The position numbers and the translations under genes are program-made. Positions 35,613 through 43,972 of a stretch of 64,000 nucleotides of DNA are shown piece after piece. The notes beneath the pieces were generated by a model. The model saw nothing but the letters and a program-made list of their open reading frames with translations. It did no database searches and had not been told where the DNA came from. The stretch comes from Rhodobacteraceae bacterium HTCC2150 (lineage in GTDB: Bacteria; Pseudomonadota; Alphaproteobacteria; Rhodobacterales; Rhodobacteraceae), in assembly GCA_000169395.1 (NCBI GenBank), contig AAXZ01000002.1, positions 124,001 through 188,000 of the forward strand, read 5' to 3'. Position 1 is the first letter of the stretch; the number at the start of each line of letters is the position of its first letter.

Positions 35613-35640
35613 AAAGCGCGTCTTTTTCAAAACGCGCCTT
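35613..35640 (-). terminator. Terminator-like hairpin between bioY and the MFS gene
   Basis: GCGCGT pairs with ACGCGC around a loop of 10 bases containing a T-run; on the minus strand (bioY direction) TTTTTC follows the stem. It lies 24 bases after the bioY stop. Confidence 0.7.
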
Positions 35641-35663
35641 AAAACTTTAAATGTTTGTTTGGC

Positions 35664-36269
35664 TTACCCGCGGGCTTTGCCAACCAGTTTCCAAAGTGCA
35701 GGTACCAACAAGGCAGCCAATGCCAACTTGATGATGTCACCAGTGATGAACGGCGTCAGGCCCCACTGCAAAATCGGCTTGTCGAAACCGTATAGAACCG
35801 CAAGCCACAAAAGACCGGGAATATAGATCAGCGCGTTGCCCAAAAGCAAACCACCGGCCATGCCCGTTACGCTGCGATCATATCCTTGGCGCGCAACCCA
35901 GCCCAGCGCCAATGTCGCCAGAACGTAACCCACAAGATAGCCACCAGTGCCGCCCATCATATAAGTAAGGCCCAATTCTCCGGCTGCATTTCCCGCAAAG
36001 ATATCAAAACCTAACGCGCCAATGATCATGTAACCAAGGATCGTTGTTAGACCCAGACGCGGGCCATAAGCGGCACCAATTGTCAAAACAGCAAATGTAC
36101 CCAATGTGATTGGAACGGGGCTCGGCCATACTGGCACTTTAATCTTTGCAGCAAGCGTCAGAAACAAAATACCAGCAATTACCAGCGCTGCTTGTTTCAC
36201 ACGCAGGGCCATGCCTTCTTGCGCCCAGAAACTTTCGATCAAAACTTTATGAGAGGTGGTTGTTGCCAT
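35664..36269 (-). CDS. bioY: Biotin transporter BioY
   Basis: This 201-residue membrane protein is the substrate-binding S-component of a biotin uptake system. It shows the BioY hallmarks: VPVWPSPVPITLGTFAVL, GAAYGPRLG, GLTYMMGGTGGYLVGY and PFITGDIIKLALAALL. Six helices are expected. No bioM or bioN is adjacent, so it either works alone or shares a distant ECF energy module. The organism may therefore scavenge biotin. Confidence 0.94.
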   Translation of the reverse strand: MATTTSHKVLIESFWAQEGMALRVKQAALVIAGILFLTLAAKIKVPVWPSPVPITLGTFAVLTIGAAYGPRLGLTTILGYMIIGALGFDIFAGNAAGELGLTYMMGGTGGYLVGYVLATLALGWVARQGYDRSVTGMAGGLLLGNALIYIPGLLWLAVLYGFDKPILQWGLTPFITGDIIKLALAALLVPALWKLVGKARG

Positions 36270-36379
36270 TGTTTTCGCTCCTTAACATTAGGCCAATTTC
36301 ATGCCATATCGCATGGTACTGGATTGGCATGCAAGCGAAAGGTCGCATTTTGACAAGCAACAAATGCGCACATGCAGCC

Positions 36380-36808
36380 CTAAACCGTTCGTTTGTAAGA
36401 CGAGGTCATCCGGTAATCTTTGCGTGGGCCTAGCACATCCCAACGCGCGGTCCAGTTGGGCCAATCAATGAACCGATAAGCTACAGAATACATATCAGCG
36501 ACGCACAAATGTTGGGCATCGGGCATCGTGCGCTTTAGATCTAATTTGTGAAAAGAACGTCCATCTTGGAAGAAAATCTCAACACTGGTGCCCTCGCCTT
36601 TCCATAGATAACAACGCTCGGCATTTAGATCAGGCTGATTGCCCATGCTAAGCGTGCCCTGTTCCATATATAACAGACCGTCATCCATAACGCTGAATTC
36701 GGCAATCCCAAAAAATTTACCTTGCTGACCACCCAAATGATCACGGATTTCCCTTCGCAATGCCCAGCGCCCTTTGAAATCATTCAGCTCTAATTGCTTT
36801 TTAATCAC
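36380..36808 (-). CDS. DUF6314 family protein
   Basis: This 142-residue protein follows the DUF6314 pattern: FKGRWALRREIRDHL, GKFFGIAEFSV, a YMEQGTL strand, DGRSFHKLDL and the C-terminal WTARWDVLGPRKDYRM. The family forms a small beta barrel; its function is unknown to me. It overlaps the upstream exported-protein gene by four bases, so the two are translationally coupled. Confidence 0.85.
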   Translation of the reverse strand: MIKKQLELNDFKGRWALRREIRDHLGGQQGKFFGIAEFSVMDDGLLYMEQGTLSMGNQPDLNAERCYLWKGEGTSVEIFFQDGRSFHKLDLKRTMPDAQHLCVADMYSVAYRFIDWPNWTARWDVLGPRKDYRMTSSYKRTV

Positions 36809-37152
36809 TTAACGTACCTGCCTATTGTTGCAGAGCCATCTTTCGCGACAAATCGAACCCCGTCCCCACGGCTGTTCATTTCGAAAAAATAACAATCCCA
36901 TTGATCAGTTGGCGGCCAAAGTGAACAATATTTGTCACCCTCAACGCGCCATTTTCCCCAGCTTTCTTGTCCAGCGTCATATAATGTATTGCCATCTGAA
37001 TAAAATCTTTGAATGGCATCCTCATATGCCAAGGTCTTATCAGCCAATGCATTAAACAAAGCCTTATTGTTTAGAGAAATCCACGTATCTGCCCCTAAGT
37101 CAACTGGCATAAGTCCAAAAAAGAAAAAGATCGTCGCCACATATGGACGCAT
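36805..37152 (-). CDS. Small exported protein of unknown function
   Basis: This 115-residue protein has a signal peptide (MRPYVATIFFFFGLMPVDLGA) and a mature part containing ALADKTLAYEDAIQRFY, WGKWRVEGDKYCSLWPP and WDCYFFEMN, with two cysteines likely to form a disulfide. Similar small periplasmic proteins occur in Rhodobacteraceae; the role is not known. It overlaps the DUF6314 gene and diverges from purB. Confidence 0.75.
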   Translation of the reverse strand: MRPYVATIFFFFGLMPVDLGADTWISLNNKALFNALADKTLAYEDAIQRFYSDGNTLYDAGQESWGKWRVEGDKYCSLWPPTDQWDCYFFEMNSRGDGVRFVAKDGSATIGRYVK

Positions 37153-37235
37153 ATTGTCTCCAGCTTGTTGCTGTCATTCGTTTGTCAGTTTATGAGAACC
37201 CGCGCTCTATTCCAATGAAAAAAGGTATCTCATCC

Positions 37236-38537
37236 ATGATTCCCCGTTATTCCCGCCCTGAAATGGTTGCTGTTTGGTCGCCAGTGACAAAATTCCGCAT
37301 CTGGTACGAAATCGAAGCCCATGCATGTGACGCGATGGCCGATCTGGGTGTTATACCTCGTGAAAACGCGGATGCCGTTTGGAAAGCTAAGGACGTTGAA
37401 TTTGACGTAGCCCGCATTGACGAAATCGAAGCTGTCACAAAACACGACGTTATCGCTTTCCTTACGCATTTGGCAGAACATGTTGGCTCGGACGAGGCGC
37501 GCTTTGTTCACCAAGGGATGACATCGTCTGACGTTCTGGACACTTGCTTTAACCTGCAATTGGTTCGCGCGTCGGATATCTTGATCGACAACCTGCAAGG
37601 GTTGATGGCGGCTCTTAAAACACGGGCATTGGAACATAAAGACACCGTTCGTGTTGGCCGCAGCCACGGCATTCACGCGGAACCCACAACTATGGGTCTG
37701 ACATTCGCGCGTTTTTATGCTGAAATGGATCGCAACCTGACCCGCTTGAAGGCGGCGCGCGAAGAAATTTCAACGGGTGCAATTTCCGGCGCCATCGGCA
37801 CATTCGCCAATGTTGATCCTCGTGTTGAGGAACATGTTTGTGAAAAGCTTGACCTGAAACCAGAACCGATTTCAACGCAAGTAATTCCACGCGACCGTCA
37901 CGCAATGTTCTTTTCCGTATTGGGCGTGATCGCTTCTTCTATGGAAAACATCGTGATAGAAATTCGTCACATGCAACGTACCGAGGTTCTTGAAGGTGCT
38001 GAGTTTTTCTCAATGGGTCAAAAAGGGTCATCCGCGATGCCCCACAAGAAAAACCCGATCCTAACAGAAAACCTAACCGGTCTTGCTCGCCTTGTGCGCA
38101 TGACAGTAATTCCAGCCATGGAAAACGTGGCCCTTTGGCATGAACGCGATATTTCGCATTCATCCGTTGAGCGCACCATTGCACCAGACGCGACAATCAC
38201 GCTGAACTTTGCGTTAAAGCGTTTGACTGGCGTAATTGAGAAAATGTTGATCTTCCCTGAAAACATGCTTGATAACATGAACAAATTCCCAGGTTTGGTG
38301 ATGAGCCAACGTGTTCTTTTGGCCCTAACCCAAGCAGGTGTTTCCCGCGAAGACGCCTATTCCATGGTTCAACGAAACGCTTTGCGCGTTTGGGAACATC
38401 GCGTTGATTTCCAAGAGCAATTGCTTGCAGATGATGACGTTGTTGCCGCATTGGGTGTCGAGGCAATTAAAGAAAAATTCGACATGGGTTATCATACCAA
38501 ACACGTTGATACGATTTTCAAACGGGTGTTTGGCTAA
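37236..38537 (+). CDS. purB: Adenylosuccinate lyase
   Basis: This 433-residue enzyme splits adenylosuccinate and SAICAR in purine synthesis. It contains the fumarase-superfamily signature GSSAMPHKKNPIL with the catalytic serine loop, HQGMTSSDVLDTC and RSHGIHAEPTTMG. The start MIPRYSRPEM (37236) is the usual one; upstream in-frame ATGs lack conservation. It ends before a shared terminator. Confidence 0.96.
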   Translation: MIPRYSRPEMVAVWSPVTKFRIWYEIEAHACDAMADLGVIPRENADAVWKAKDVEFDVARIDEIEAVTKHDVIAFLTHLAEHVGSDEARFVHQGMTSSDVLDTCFNLQLVRASDILIDNLQGLMAALKTRALEHKDTVRVGRSHGIHAEPTTMGLTFARFYAEMDRNLTRLKAAREEISTGAISGAIGTFANVDPRVEEHVCEKLDLKPEPISTQVIPRDRHAMFFSVLGVIASSMENIVIEIRHMQRTEVLEGAEFFSMGQKGSSAMPHKKNPILTENLTGLARLVRMTVIPAMENVALWHERDISHSSVERTIAPDATITLNFALKRLTGVIEKMLIFPENMLDNMNKFPGLVMSQRVLLALTQAGVSREDAYSMVQRNALRVWEHRVDFQEQLLADDDVVAALGVEAIKEKFDMGYHTKHVDTIFKRVFG

Positions 38538-38565
38538 AACATTCGACTAAATACACGAAGATTGA

Positions 38566-38592
38566 AAAGGCGCCATCCTAGGCGCCTTTTTT
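38566..38592. terminator. Bidirectional terminator between purB and FAD oxidoreductase
   Basis: AAAGGCGCC pairs with GGCGCCTTT around a short loop and is followed by a T-run on the plus strand and an A/T-rich flank on the other. It overlaps the last codons of the converging oxidoreductase gene. Confidence 0.82.
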
Positions 38593-39888
38593 CATTTCTT
38601 GCATATCTTTAAAAGGCATCCAGCCCATTGCCACCGCTGAACCAAGCATTTGTGTGCGCTGAAACGTGATTGGTTTTACCATGGTGATTGGAAATGGCAA
38701 ATCCAAAGGCTTTGCACCCAAAACACGTTGAGCCAAAACCCGCCCCATGACCATCGACATGGCAACGCCCCGCCCGTTGTACCCCAATCCCGCAATCACG
38801 CCGTTGCCTGCTTCGTGTAAATGCGGCAACCGATCATCCGTGACAGCGATGCGCCCACCCCACTTAAATTGCCAATTCGCCAGCTTAAGTGATGGAAAAA
38901 TACGTGCAACATCTTGTTGCATCCATTGAAAGCCACCGACTGTGCCCCATGGCGTTCTGTATCCCATTCCACCAAAAACAATGCGATTATTGGGTTCACG
39001 TCGCGCATACATGATTAAACGCCTCGTATCTGAAATTGTATGATTGCGGGGCAAAATTCCCTTTATTTGCTGTTCGGTTAGTTTCCCTGTTGCCATTTGA
39101 ATTGGTGTAAGCGGCAAAAATGACCGCTTAAGTCCCGTCAACAAGTTATCTGCATAGGCATTGGTAGCCAAAACAACGAATTTCGCGCGTATTTTGTGGC
39201 CATTCACCGTTAACGTTGATTGGTCATTGCGACTTTCAAGGCTGCTGACCTTTGCCTTGGTAAAAATTTTTGCACCCTTTGCCATCGCGACATCGGCCAA
39301 TCCATAGACCAGCCGCAAAGGGTGAATTGCGCCGCCCGAAAGGCAATGCACCGCTGAATGATACCCTTGCGCGCCCGTCATTTCGGCAACGTCTGCGCCA
39401 CTGCCAAGAACCTCTAAGCCCGCACCAAATCGGTTCCATGCTTTTGCATTAAGACGAGCCTCTTTTCCCGCAACAGCAGAATGATTGGCGCGAACCCAAC
39501 CTTTTTGCCGCTGATGGCATTTAATGTCGTATTTTTTGAGCGTCCCGAACAGCTCGTCAGCAGAATTAAGGGCAGTTTCAGCCAGCCGTTCAAAATAACC
39601 ACGCCCAATCGCACGCATAACGTCAACGGGTTTTCCGATTGTTAACATGGGATTTACTTGACCACCCGACCGCCCAGACGCGCCTTCACCCAACTCGCCA
39701 CCTTCATAAACGGCGACATCCACACCGGCCTCGGCCAATTCTATCGCCGCGCGCAATCCAGTAAAACCGCCACCAACGATAGCAACATCACAGGCAAAAC
39801 CCTCATTTACCAAAGAAGACGTCGGCGCACGGCCAGATGTGTCACGCCAATAGACATTTTCGTCTTTGAAAGTCTTTGATACGCTCAC
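38578..39888 (-). CDS. FAD-dependent oxidoreductase (DAO family, PuuB-like)
   Basis: This 436-residue flavoprotein has an N-terminal dinucleotide-binding motif (VAIVGGGFTGLRAAIELAEAG, residues 34-54) and ASGRSGGQVNPML, and the family's C-terminal GLGYNGRGVAMSM. It resembles gamma-glutamylputrescine oxidases and related amine/amino acid oxidases. The start is GTG at 39888. The real substrate cannot be told from sequence. Divergent from the nitrile hydratase genes. Confidence 0.9.
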   Translation of the reverse strand: MSVSKTFKDENVYWRDTSGRAPTSSLVNEGFACDVAIVGGGFTGLRAAIELAEAGVDVAVYEGGELGEGASGRSGGQVNPMLTIGKPVDVMRAIGRGYFERLAETALNSADELFGTLKKYDIKCHQRQKGWVRANHSAVAGKEARLNAKAWNRFGAGLEVLGSGADVAEMTGAQGYHSAVHCLSGGAIHPLRLVYGLADVAMAKGAKIFTKAKVSSLESRNDQSTLTVNGHKIRAKFVVLATNAYADNLLTGLKRSFLPLTPIQMATGKLTEQQIKGILPRNHTISDTRRLIMYARREPNNRIVFGGMGYRTPWGTVGGFQWMQQDVARIFPSLKLANWQFKWGGRIAVTDDRLPHLHEAGNGVIAGLGYNGRGVAMSMVMGRVLAQRVLGAKPLDLPFPITMVKPITFQRTQMLGSAVAMGWMPFKDMQEMKKGA

Positions 39889-39993
39889 AACAACACCTAT
39901 AAAACCGCCCTAAAACTGACGGCAAAGATTGTTCTGGTCAAGGTGTTACACAGACCATTGCGCATTATTTAATTCCAGCTTAACGTTTCTGCT

Positions 39994-40332
39994 ATGAATG
40001 GAAAAACTGGAAAACGCTGGCACGACATGGGTGGCCAGGATGCAGGGCAAGTACCGCGCGAAGGACATGATTTTGCCTTGTGGGAAAAACGCGTCGACGC
40101 GTTGATGGTCCTTTGTTCATCCAAGGGCTATTTTACGGTTGATGGCCTGCGACGCGTGCTTGAGGATATGGGCGAAGAAAGCTTTGAAACCATGACCTAC
40201 TATGAGCGTTGGATTTCATCGATCAATCAAAACATGGTCGAGGCTGGTGCCTATTCATTAGAAGAACTTGGTACAAAAATGGCCGAAATAACCGCACGCG
40301 GCGAAACATATGGCGAGGCCTCAGGTGGCTGA
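39994..40332 (+). CDS. Nitrile hydratase beta subunit, N-terminal half (separate gene)
   Basis: This 112-residue protein matches the N-terminal helical part of nitrile hydratase beta subunits (WHDMGGQD, then FALWEKRVDALMVLC, and ETMTYYERWISSINQNMVEAG). In most nitrile hydratases this part is fused to the next domain; here it is a separate gene, like the alpha subunit of thiocyanate hydrolase. It is followed, with an overlap, by the C-terminal half and by the catalytic alpha subunit. Confidence 0.88.
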   Translation: MNGKTGKRWHDMGGQDAGQVPREGHDFALWEKRVDALMVLCSSKGYFTVDGLRRVLEDMGEESFETMTYYERWISSINQNMVEAGAYSLEELGTKMAEITARGETYGEASGG

Positions 40333-40609
40333 AGCTTTGAGTTCATGGGTACGCGTTCGCGAAATGATGCCACCGGGCCATGTGCGCACGCCTTCTTATT
40401 TGCGCGGCAAACGTGGGCAATTGGAACGCACGCTTGGACCATTTCATAACCCAGAAAAACTTGCCTACGGGCTAGAGGCCGAAAAACTGTCGTTATATCG
40501 CGTACGTTTTTCCATGGCCGAGGTTTGGGGCGATGCTGCGGAAAACCCAGACGACACATTAGACGCCGAAATTTACGCCCATTGGTTGGAGCCTTGCGAT
40601 GCCCCATGA
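40310..40609 (+). CDS. Nitrile hydratase beta subunit, C-terminal SH3-like half
   Basis: This protein of up to 99 residues carries the SH3-like barrel of nitrile hydratase beta: GHVRTPSYLRGKRGQLERTLGPF, and YRVRFSMAEVWGD. The ATG at 40310 overlaps the previous gene by 23 bases; a GTG at 40325 would leave an 8-base overlap. It corresponds to the thiocyanate hydrolase beta chain. It overlaps the alpha-subunit gene by 11 bases, so the three chains are translationally coupled. Confidence 0.88.
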   Translation: MARPQVAEALSSWVRVREMMPPGHVRTPSYLRGKRGQLERTLGPFHNPEKLAYGLEAEKLSLYRVRFSMAEVWGDAAENPDDTLDAEIYAHWLEPCDAP

Positions 40610-41249
40610 TCACCACGACCATTCTCATGACGAGCTAAGCCCCTCGGGCCATCCCTATCGCCAAGATAATGACGAGCCTTTGACCTATTGGCAGACCATG
40701 GAAATCGCGATGCGAGAGCTGTTGATTGAAAAAGAAATCACAACCGCCGCCGAAATCACTGCCCGTATAGAGGAAATGGATCGCCGTTCCCCCGCCGATG
40801 GCGCGGCGGTTATTGCCCGGGCTTGGGTTGATCCTGAATATAAGGCGCATTTACTGGCCGATGGATCGGCCGCGTGTAAAGCCATGGGTTTTGAACCTGG
40901 CGTTTTGCGCCTGATTGCGGTTGAAAACACAGCAGACGTCCATAACGTCGTCGTGTGCACTTTGTGTTCGTGTTATCCGCGCAATTTGCTAGGACTGCCG
41001 CCTGATTGGTACAAAACCCGCGCATATCGCAGCCGTGTCGTGAAAGAACCGCGCAAGGTTTTAGCTGAATTTGGGCTTGATTTACCCGATGGCATGACCG
41101 TCCGTGTTCATGATTCCACGGCCGACATGCGATATGTCGTACTGCCAGCCCGCCCTGAAGGAACCGAAGGGATGTCAGAGGCCGAATTGGCCCAATTAAT
41201 CACCCGCGACAGCATGATCGGCACGGGTGTGCCAAAAACACCTACGTGA
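40599..41249 (+). CDS. Nitrile hydratase alpha subunit, cobalt type
   Basis: This 216-residue catalytic subunit holds a metal in the claw VCTLCSCY: Cys120, Cys123, Ser124, Cys125. The threonine after the first cysteine is characteristic of cobalt enzymes. LGLPPDWYKTRAYRSRVVKEPRKVL and ITRDSMIG complete the family fit. The start is a histidine-rich N-terminus (MPHDHHDHSHD), which could bind metal. The reaction is nitrile to amide, or possibly thiocyanate hydrolysis. No cobalt activator gene is adjacent. Confidence 0.93.
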   Translation: MPHDHHDHSHDELSPSGHPYRQDNDEPLTYWQTMEIAMRELLIEKEITTAAEITARIEEMDRRSPADGAAVIARAWVDPEYKAHLLADGSAACKAMGFEPGVLRLIAVENTADVHNVVVCTLCSCYPRNLLGLPPDWYKTRAYRSRVVKEPRKVLAEFGLDLPDGMTVRVHDSTADMRYVVLPARPEGTEGMSEAELAQLITRDSMIGTGVPKTPT

Positions 41250-42112
41250 GCCCGACCACCAAAGGTATTTTGTTTATTCTCACCGGTTTGCTTTTCGTGA
41301 CTGGCATGGATGCTATTGCCAAGGCCCTATCGGTGGAAATCAAAGTGCTTCAGATTGTTTGGGCGCGTTACACAGGGCAGATGCTGATTGTGTTTTTTCT
41401 GGTCGCACATCGCTTACCCAGCACGATGCAAAGCAATTTCCCCAAAACCCAGCTTCTGCGATCTTCGGCGCAATTTGGGGCAACGCTTTTTTTCTTTTTC
41501 TCGCTTTCAATGATCGGTTTGGCCGAAGCAACAGCGTTGGTTAATATCATTCCGGTTTTCATGCTGATCGGTGCAGCCTTGTTTTTGGGTGAAAAATTTG
41601 GCGCACGTCGCGCGATTGCGGTTGTGGCGGCCCTAATCGGGGCCACAATTATTGCGCAGCCAACCTCTGGTGTTTTTACACCTGCCGCCCTTTTGCCAAT
41701 TGGTGCTGCGTTTTGTTATTCAGTGTATGCGCTTGCCACACGGTATGCAGGTCGATCAGAGGATCCGATGACCAGCCTGTTTTATTCTGCCCTTTTTGGG
41801 GCGGTATTAATCAACGTCATGGTGTTCTTCATTTGGGAACCTGTCAGCATGAAGGCCTGGATCATGATGGCATCTGTCGCCATTCTTGGCAGTTTGGGAC
41901 AGTTTTTCACAATTAAAGGGTATTCCAACGTAGAGGCATCTGTTGCCGCTCCCTTCACCTATATTTCGCTTATCATGGCCACGTTCTGGGGAATTGTGAT
42001 TTTTGGCGAATTTCCAACAAGCTCTACTTTGATTGGCGCACTTGTGATCGCGGCCTCTGGGCTTTATGTCTGGCATCGCGAAACACGGATCAAAAAACGA
42101 GCGAAATCATAA
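41246..42112 (+). CDS. EamA-family DMT transporter
   Basis: This 288-residue transporter has ten membrane helices in two EamA repeats (LFVTGMDAIAKALS; then ALATRYAGRSEDPM and following). The start is GTG 41246, overlapping the alpha-subunit stop by four bases (GTGA), so it is coupled to the nitrile hydratase genes. Substrate unknown; export or import of a small organic solute in the same pathway is possible. Confidence 0.9.
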   Translation: MSPTTKGILFILTGLLFVTGMDAIAKALSVEIKVLQIVWARYTGQMLIVFFLVAHRLPSTMQSNFPKTQLLRSSAQFGATLFFFFSLSMIGLAEATALVNIIPVFMLIGAALFLGEKFGARRAIAVVAALIGATIIAQPTSGVFTPAALLPIGAAFCYSVYALATRYAGRSEDPMTSLFYSALFGAVLINVMVFFIWEPVSMKAWIMMASVAILGSLGQFFTIKGYSNVEASVAAPFTYISLIMATFWGIVIFGEFPTSSTLIGALVIAASGLYVWHRETRIKKRAKS

Positions 42113-42168
42113 CCAGCTTACGCGATCAAAGGAAAGATGCAGAAGGGCGCACCAAGCTGGATTGGCTT

Positions 42169-43041
42169 GTGGATCGCGCGTTGCGTGCATTGATTTGGGG
42201 CTTGGGGCGGTTGCCTTACGATACGCGTGTCCGCGCATGTGGCTGGATAACAGGTAAATTTTTGGGCTCTGTCCTTGGATTCAATCGCCGGGCGCGTGCC
42301 AACCTATCTTATGTTTTTCCTGAATGGTCCGCTGCCAAGAAAAGGCGCGTCGCCACTGAGGCCAGCAACAATGTTGGCCGCACTTTGATTGAGATTTATT
42401 CGGGCCAAGAATTCGTAGATCGACAAACCAGCGATACCCTTTCCGGCCCAGGCGTTGCCTTAATGCAAGAGGCCCAGGACAACGGTCGCGCGGTGATCCT
42501 AGCGACAGGCCACTTTGGAAATTACGAGGCAACCCGCGCCGCCATGCTTTCGCTTGGTCGTAATGTTGCGGCGTTTTATAGGCCGACCAACAATCGATTT
42601 TTCAACGACCATTATGTGAAAACAATCGAAGGCTATGGTCAGCCGTTATTTCCCCGTGGCCCTGTTGGGTTTCGTGGTGTGTTGCAACATCTGAAAAACG
42701 GTGGCCTTTATGGCATGCTTCATGATCAGTATATGCGCGGTGGGGCCAATTTAACGTTCATGGGCAAACCGACAAAGACCGCGCTTTCCATTGCTGAATT
42801 GGCTTTGAAATATGACGCTTTATTGTTGCCATGTTACGGCATTCGAAACCCAGATGGGTTAAGTTTCAATGTGGTTGTAGAAGCAGCTGTACCTGCGTCT
42901 GACGCTGAAACCATGGTTCAAGCCTTAAACGACAGCCTAGAGGCACGAATTCTGGAAAACCCCGGTCAGTGGTTTTGGCAGCATCGTCGCTGGAAACGTC
43001 AATTTGCTGAAAAAAGCGCTGCGGCTAAAATCGGGCCGTGA
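42169..43041 (+). CDS. LpxL/HtrB-like lysophospholipid acyltransferase
   Basis: This 290-residue protein is a Lipid A-type acyltransferase: GHFGNYEATRA holds the catalytic histidine/acid block and MLHDQYMRGGANLTFMGKPTKTA is the second conserved region. It ends with the FWQHRRWKR motif. The start is GTG, about 56 bases after the EamA stop, and the reading frame is open upstream. Convergent with a DUF1223 gene whose 3' end overlaps by 43 bases. Confidence 0.88.
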   Translation: MDRALRALIWGLGRLPYDTRVRACGWITGKFLGSVLGFNRRARANLSYVFPEWSAAKKRRVATEASNNVGRTLIEIYSGQEFVDRQTSDTLSGPGVALMQEAQDNGRAVILATGHFGNYEATRAAMLSLGRNVAAFYRPTNNRFFNDHYVKTIEGYGQPLFPRGPVGFRGVLQHLKNGGLYGMLHDQYMRGGANLTFMGKPTKTALSIAELALKYDALLLPCYGIRNPDGLSFNVVVEAAVPASDAETMVQALNDSLEARILENPGQWFWQHRRWKRQFAEKSAAAKIGP

Positions 43042-43715
43042 TTGGCTTCTTGCACCATGACCACGACTGGCTCGTTGCCTTTTGGATTGAAGTTCATTGT
43101 AAAATCTCGACGACCGTCCCATTTCGCTACACGTTCCAAACTGGTAACGATATTGTTGTAGGTCAATTTTCGACCAGCGTTTTCACCGCGTAAAATATCA
43201 ACTGTTTGTTTGGGCGTATATCGAACAATAACGATTTCTGCGCCACCTCGAATGCGGGTATCGCTGGTTGCCATCACATCAATCGAGGTCCCGTTCGCCG
43301 TTATGTTCAATGTCACGGGCGTTTGCGCCTTGCGACGTATTTCCATTGCCTCAGCCAAGTCCATCGGTTTAAATCCAACGACGTGATCAACACCACCTAC
43401 AACCATTTGTGGTGTATAAATTGTACGTGCCCCTGCCCGCGCAGAATAGCTTTTTTGGCGTTTGGTATGAGCCTCGACGGCGAATTGATCTTTCCAGCCG
43501 ATGTAATCCCAATAATTCACATGCAACGCCAATGGGATCACATCACCTTTGCGGGTCAGCTTTTCCAACAGTTCATCGGCCGGCGGGCAGGATGAGCACC
43601 CTTGCGAAGTGTAAAGTTCGACCACAACCGGATTATTCTTGCCGTATTCTTCGCTAACGGCCATTGAACCGATCGAAACGGCCATCATTGCCGCAATAAA
43701 ACCAAAACGAACCAT
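42999..43715 (-). CDS. DUF1223 thioredoxin-like periplasmic protein
   Basis: This 238-residue protein has a signal peptide (residues 1-20) and a thioredoxin-like DUF1223 domain with the redox pair Cys40 and Cys43 in QGCSSCPPADELL, then HVNYWDYIGWKD and TPQMVVGG. It probably works on thiols or disulfides in the periplasm. Its 3' end lies inside the converging acyltransferase gene (43-base overlap). Confidence 0.9.
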   Translation of the reverse strand: MVRFGFIAAMMAVSIGSMAVSEEYGKNNPVVVELYTSQGCSSCPPADELLEKLTRKGDVIPLALHVNYWDYIGWKDQFAVEAHTKRQKSYSARAGARTIYTPQMVVGGVDHVVGFKPMDLAEAMEIRRKAQTPVTLNITANGTSIDVMATSDTRIRGGAEIVIVRYTPKQTVDILRGENAGRKLTYNNIVTSLERVAKWDGRRDFTMNFNPKGNEPVVVMVQEANHGPILAAALFSAN

Positions 43716-43972
43716 AGATTGTTTTTCCTTACACTTGCCTCTGGGTCAAAGGGTTAAACCAAGCCGTGCTGACATGCCAATCAAGGTTTTGCGAGATTTT
43801 GGCATCAATTGTTACCAAAACACGCCTTAAACGCAAACCAATCGTTCGAGATCGGTACACAATTGTATACATTTTTCAACAAATGACCGTCTTTACCCTT
43901 GAAACATTGCGCACATCAAGGGTATATCGCGCCGTAATACCTGCCATTTTAACCTAAACGCGAGGTGTCATT

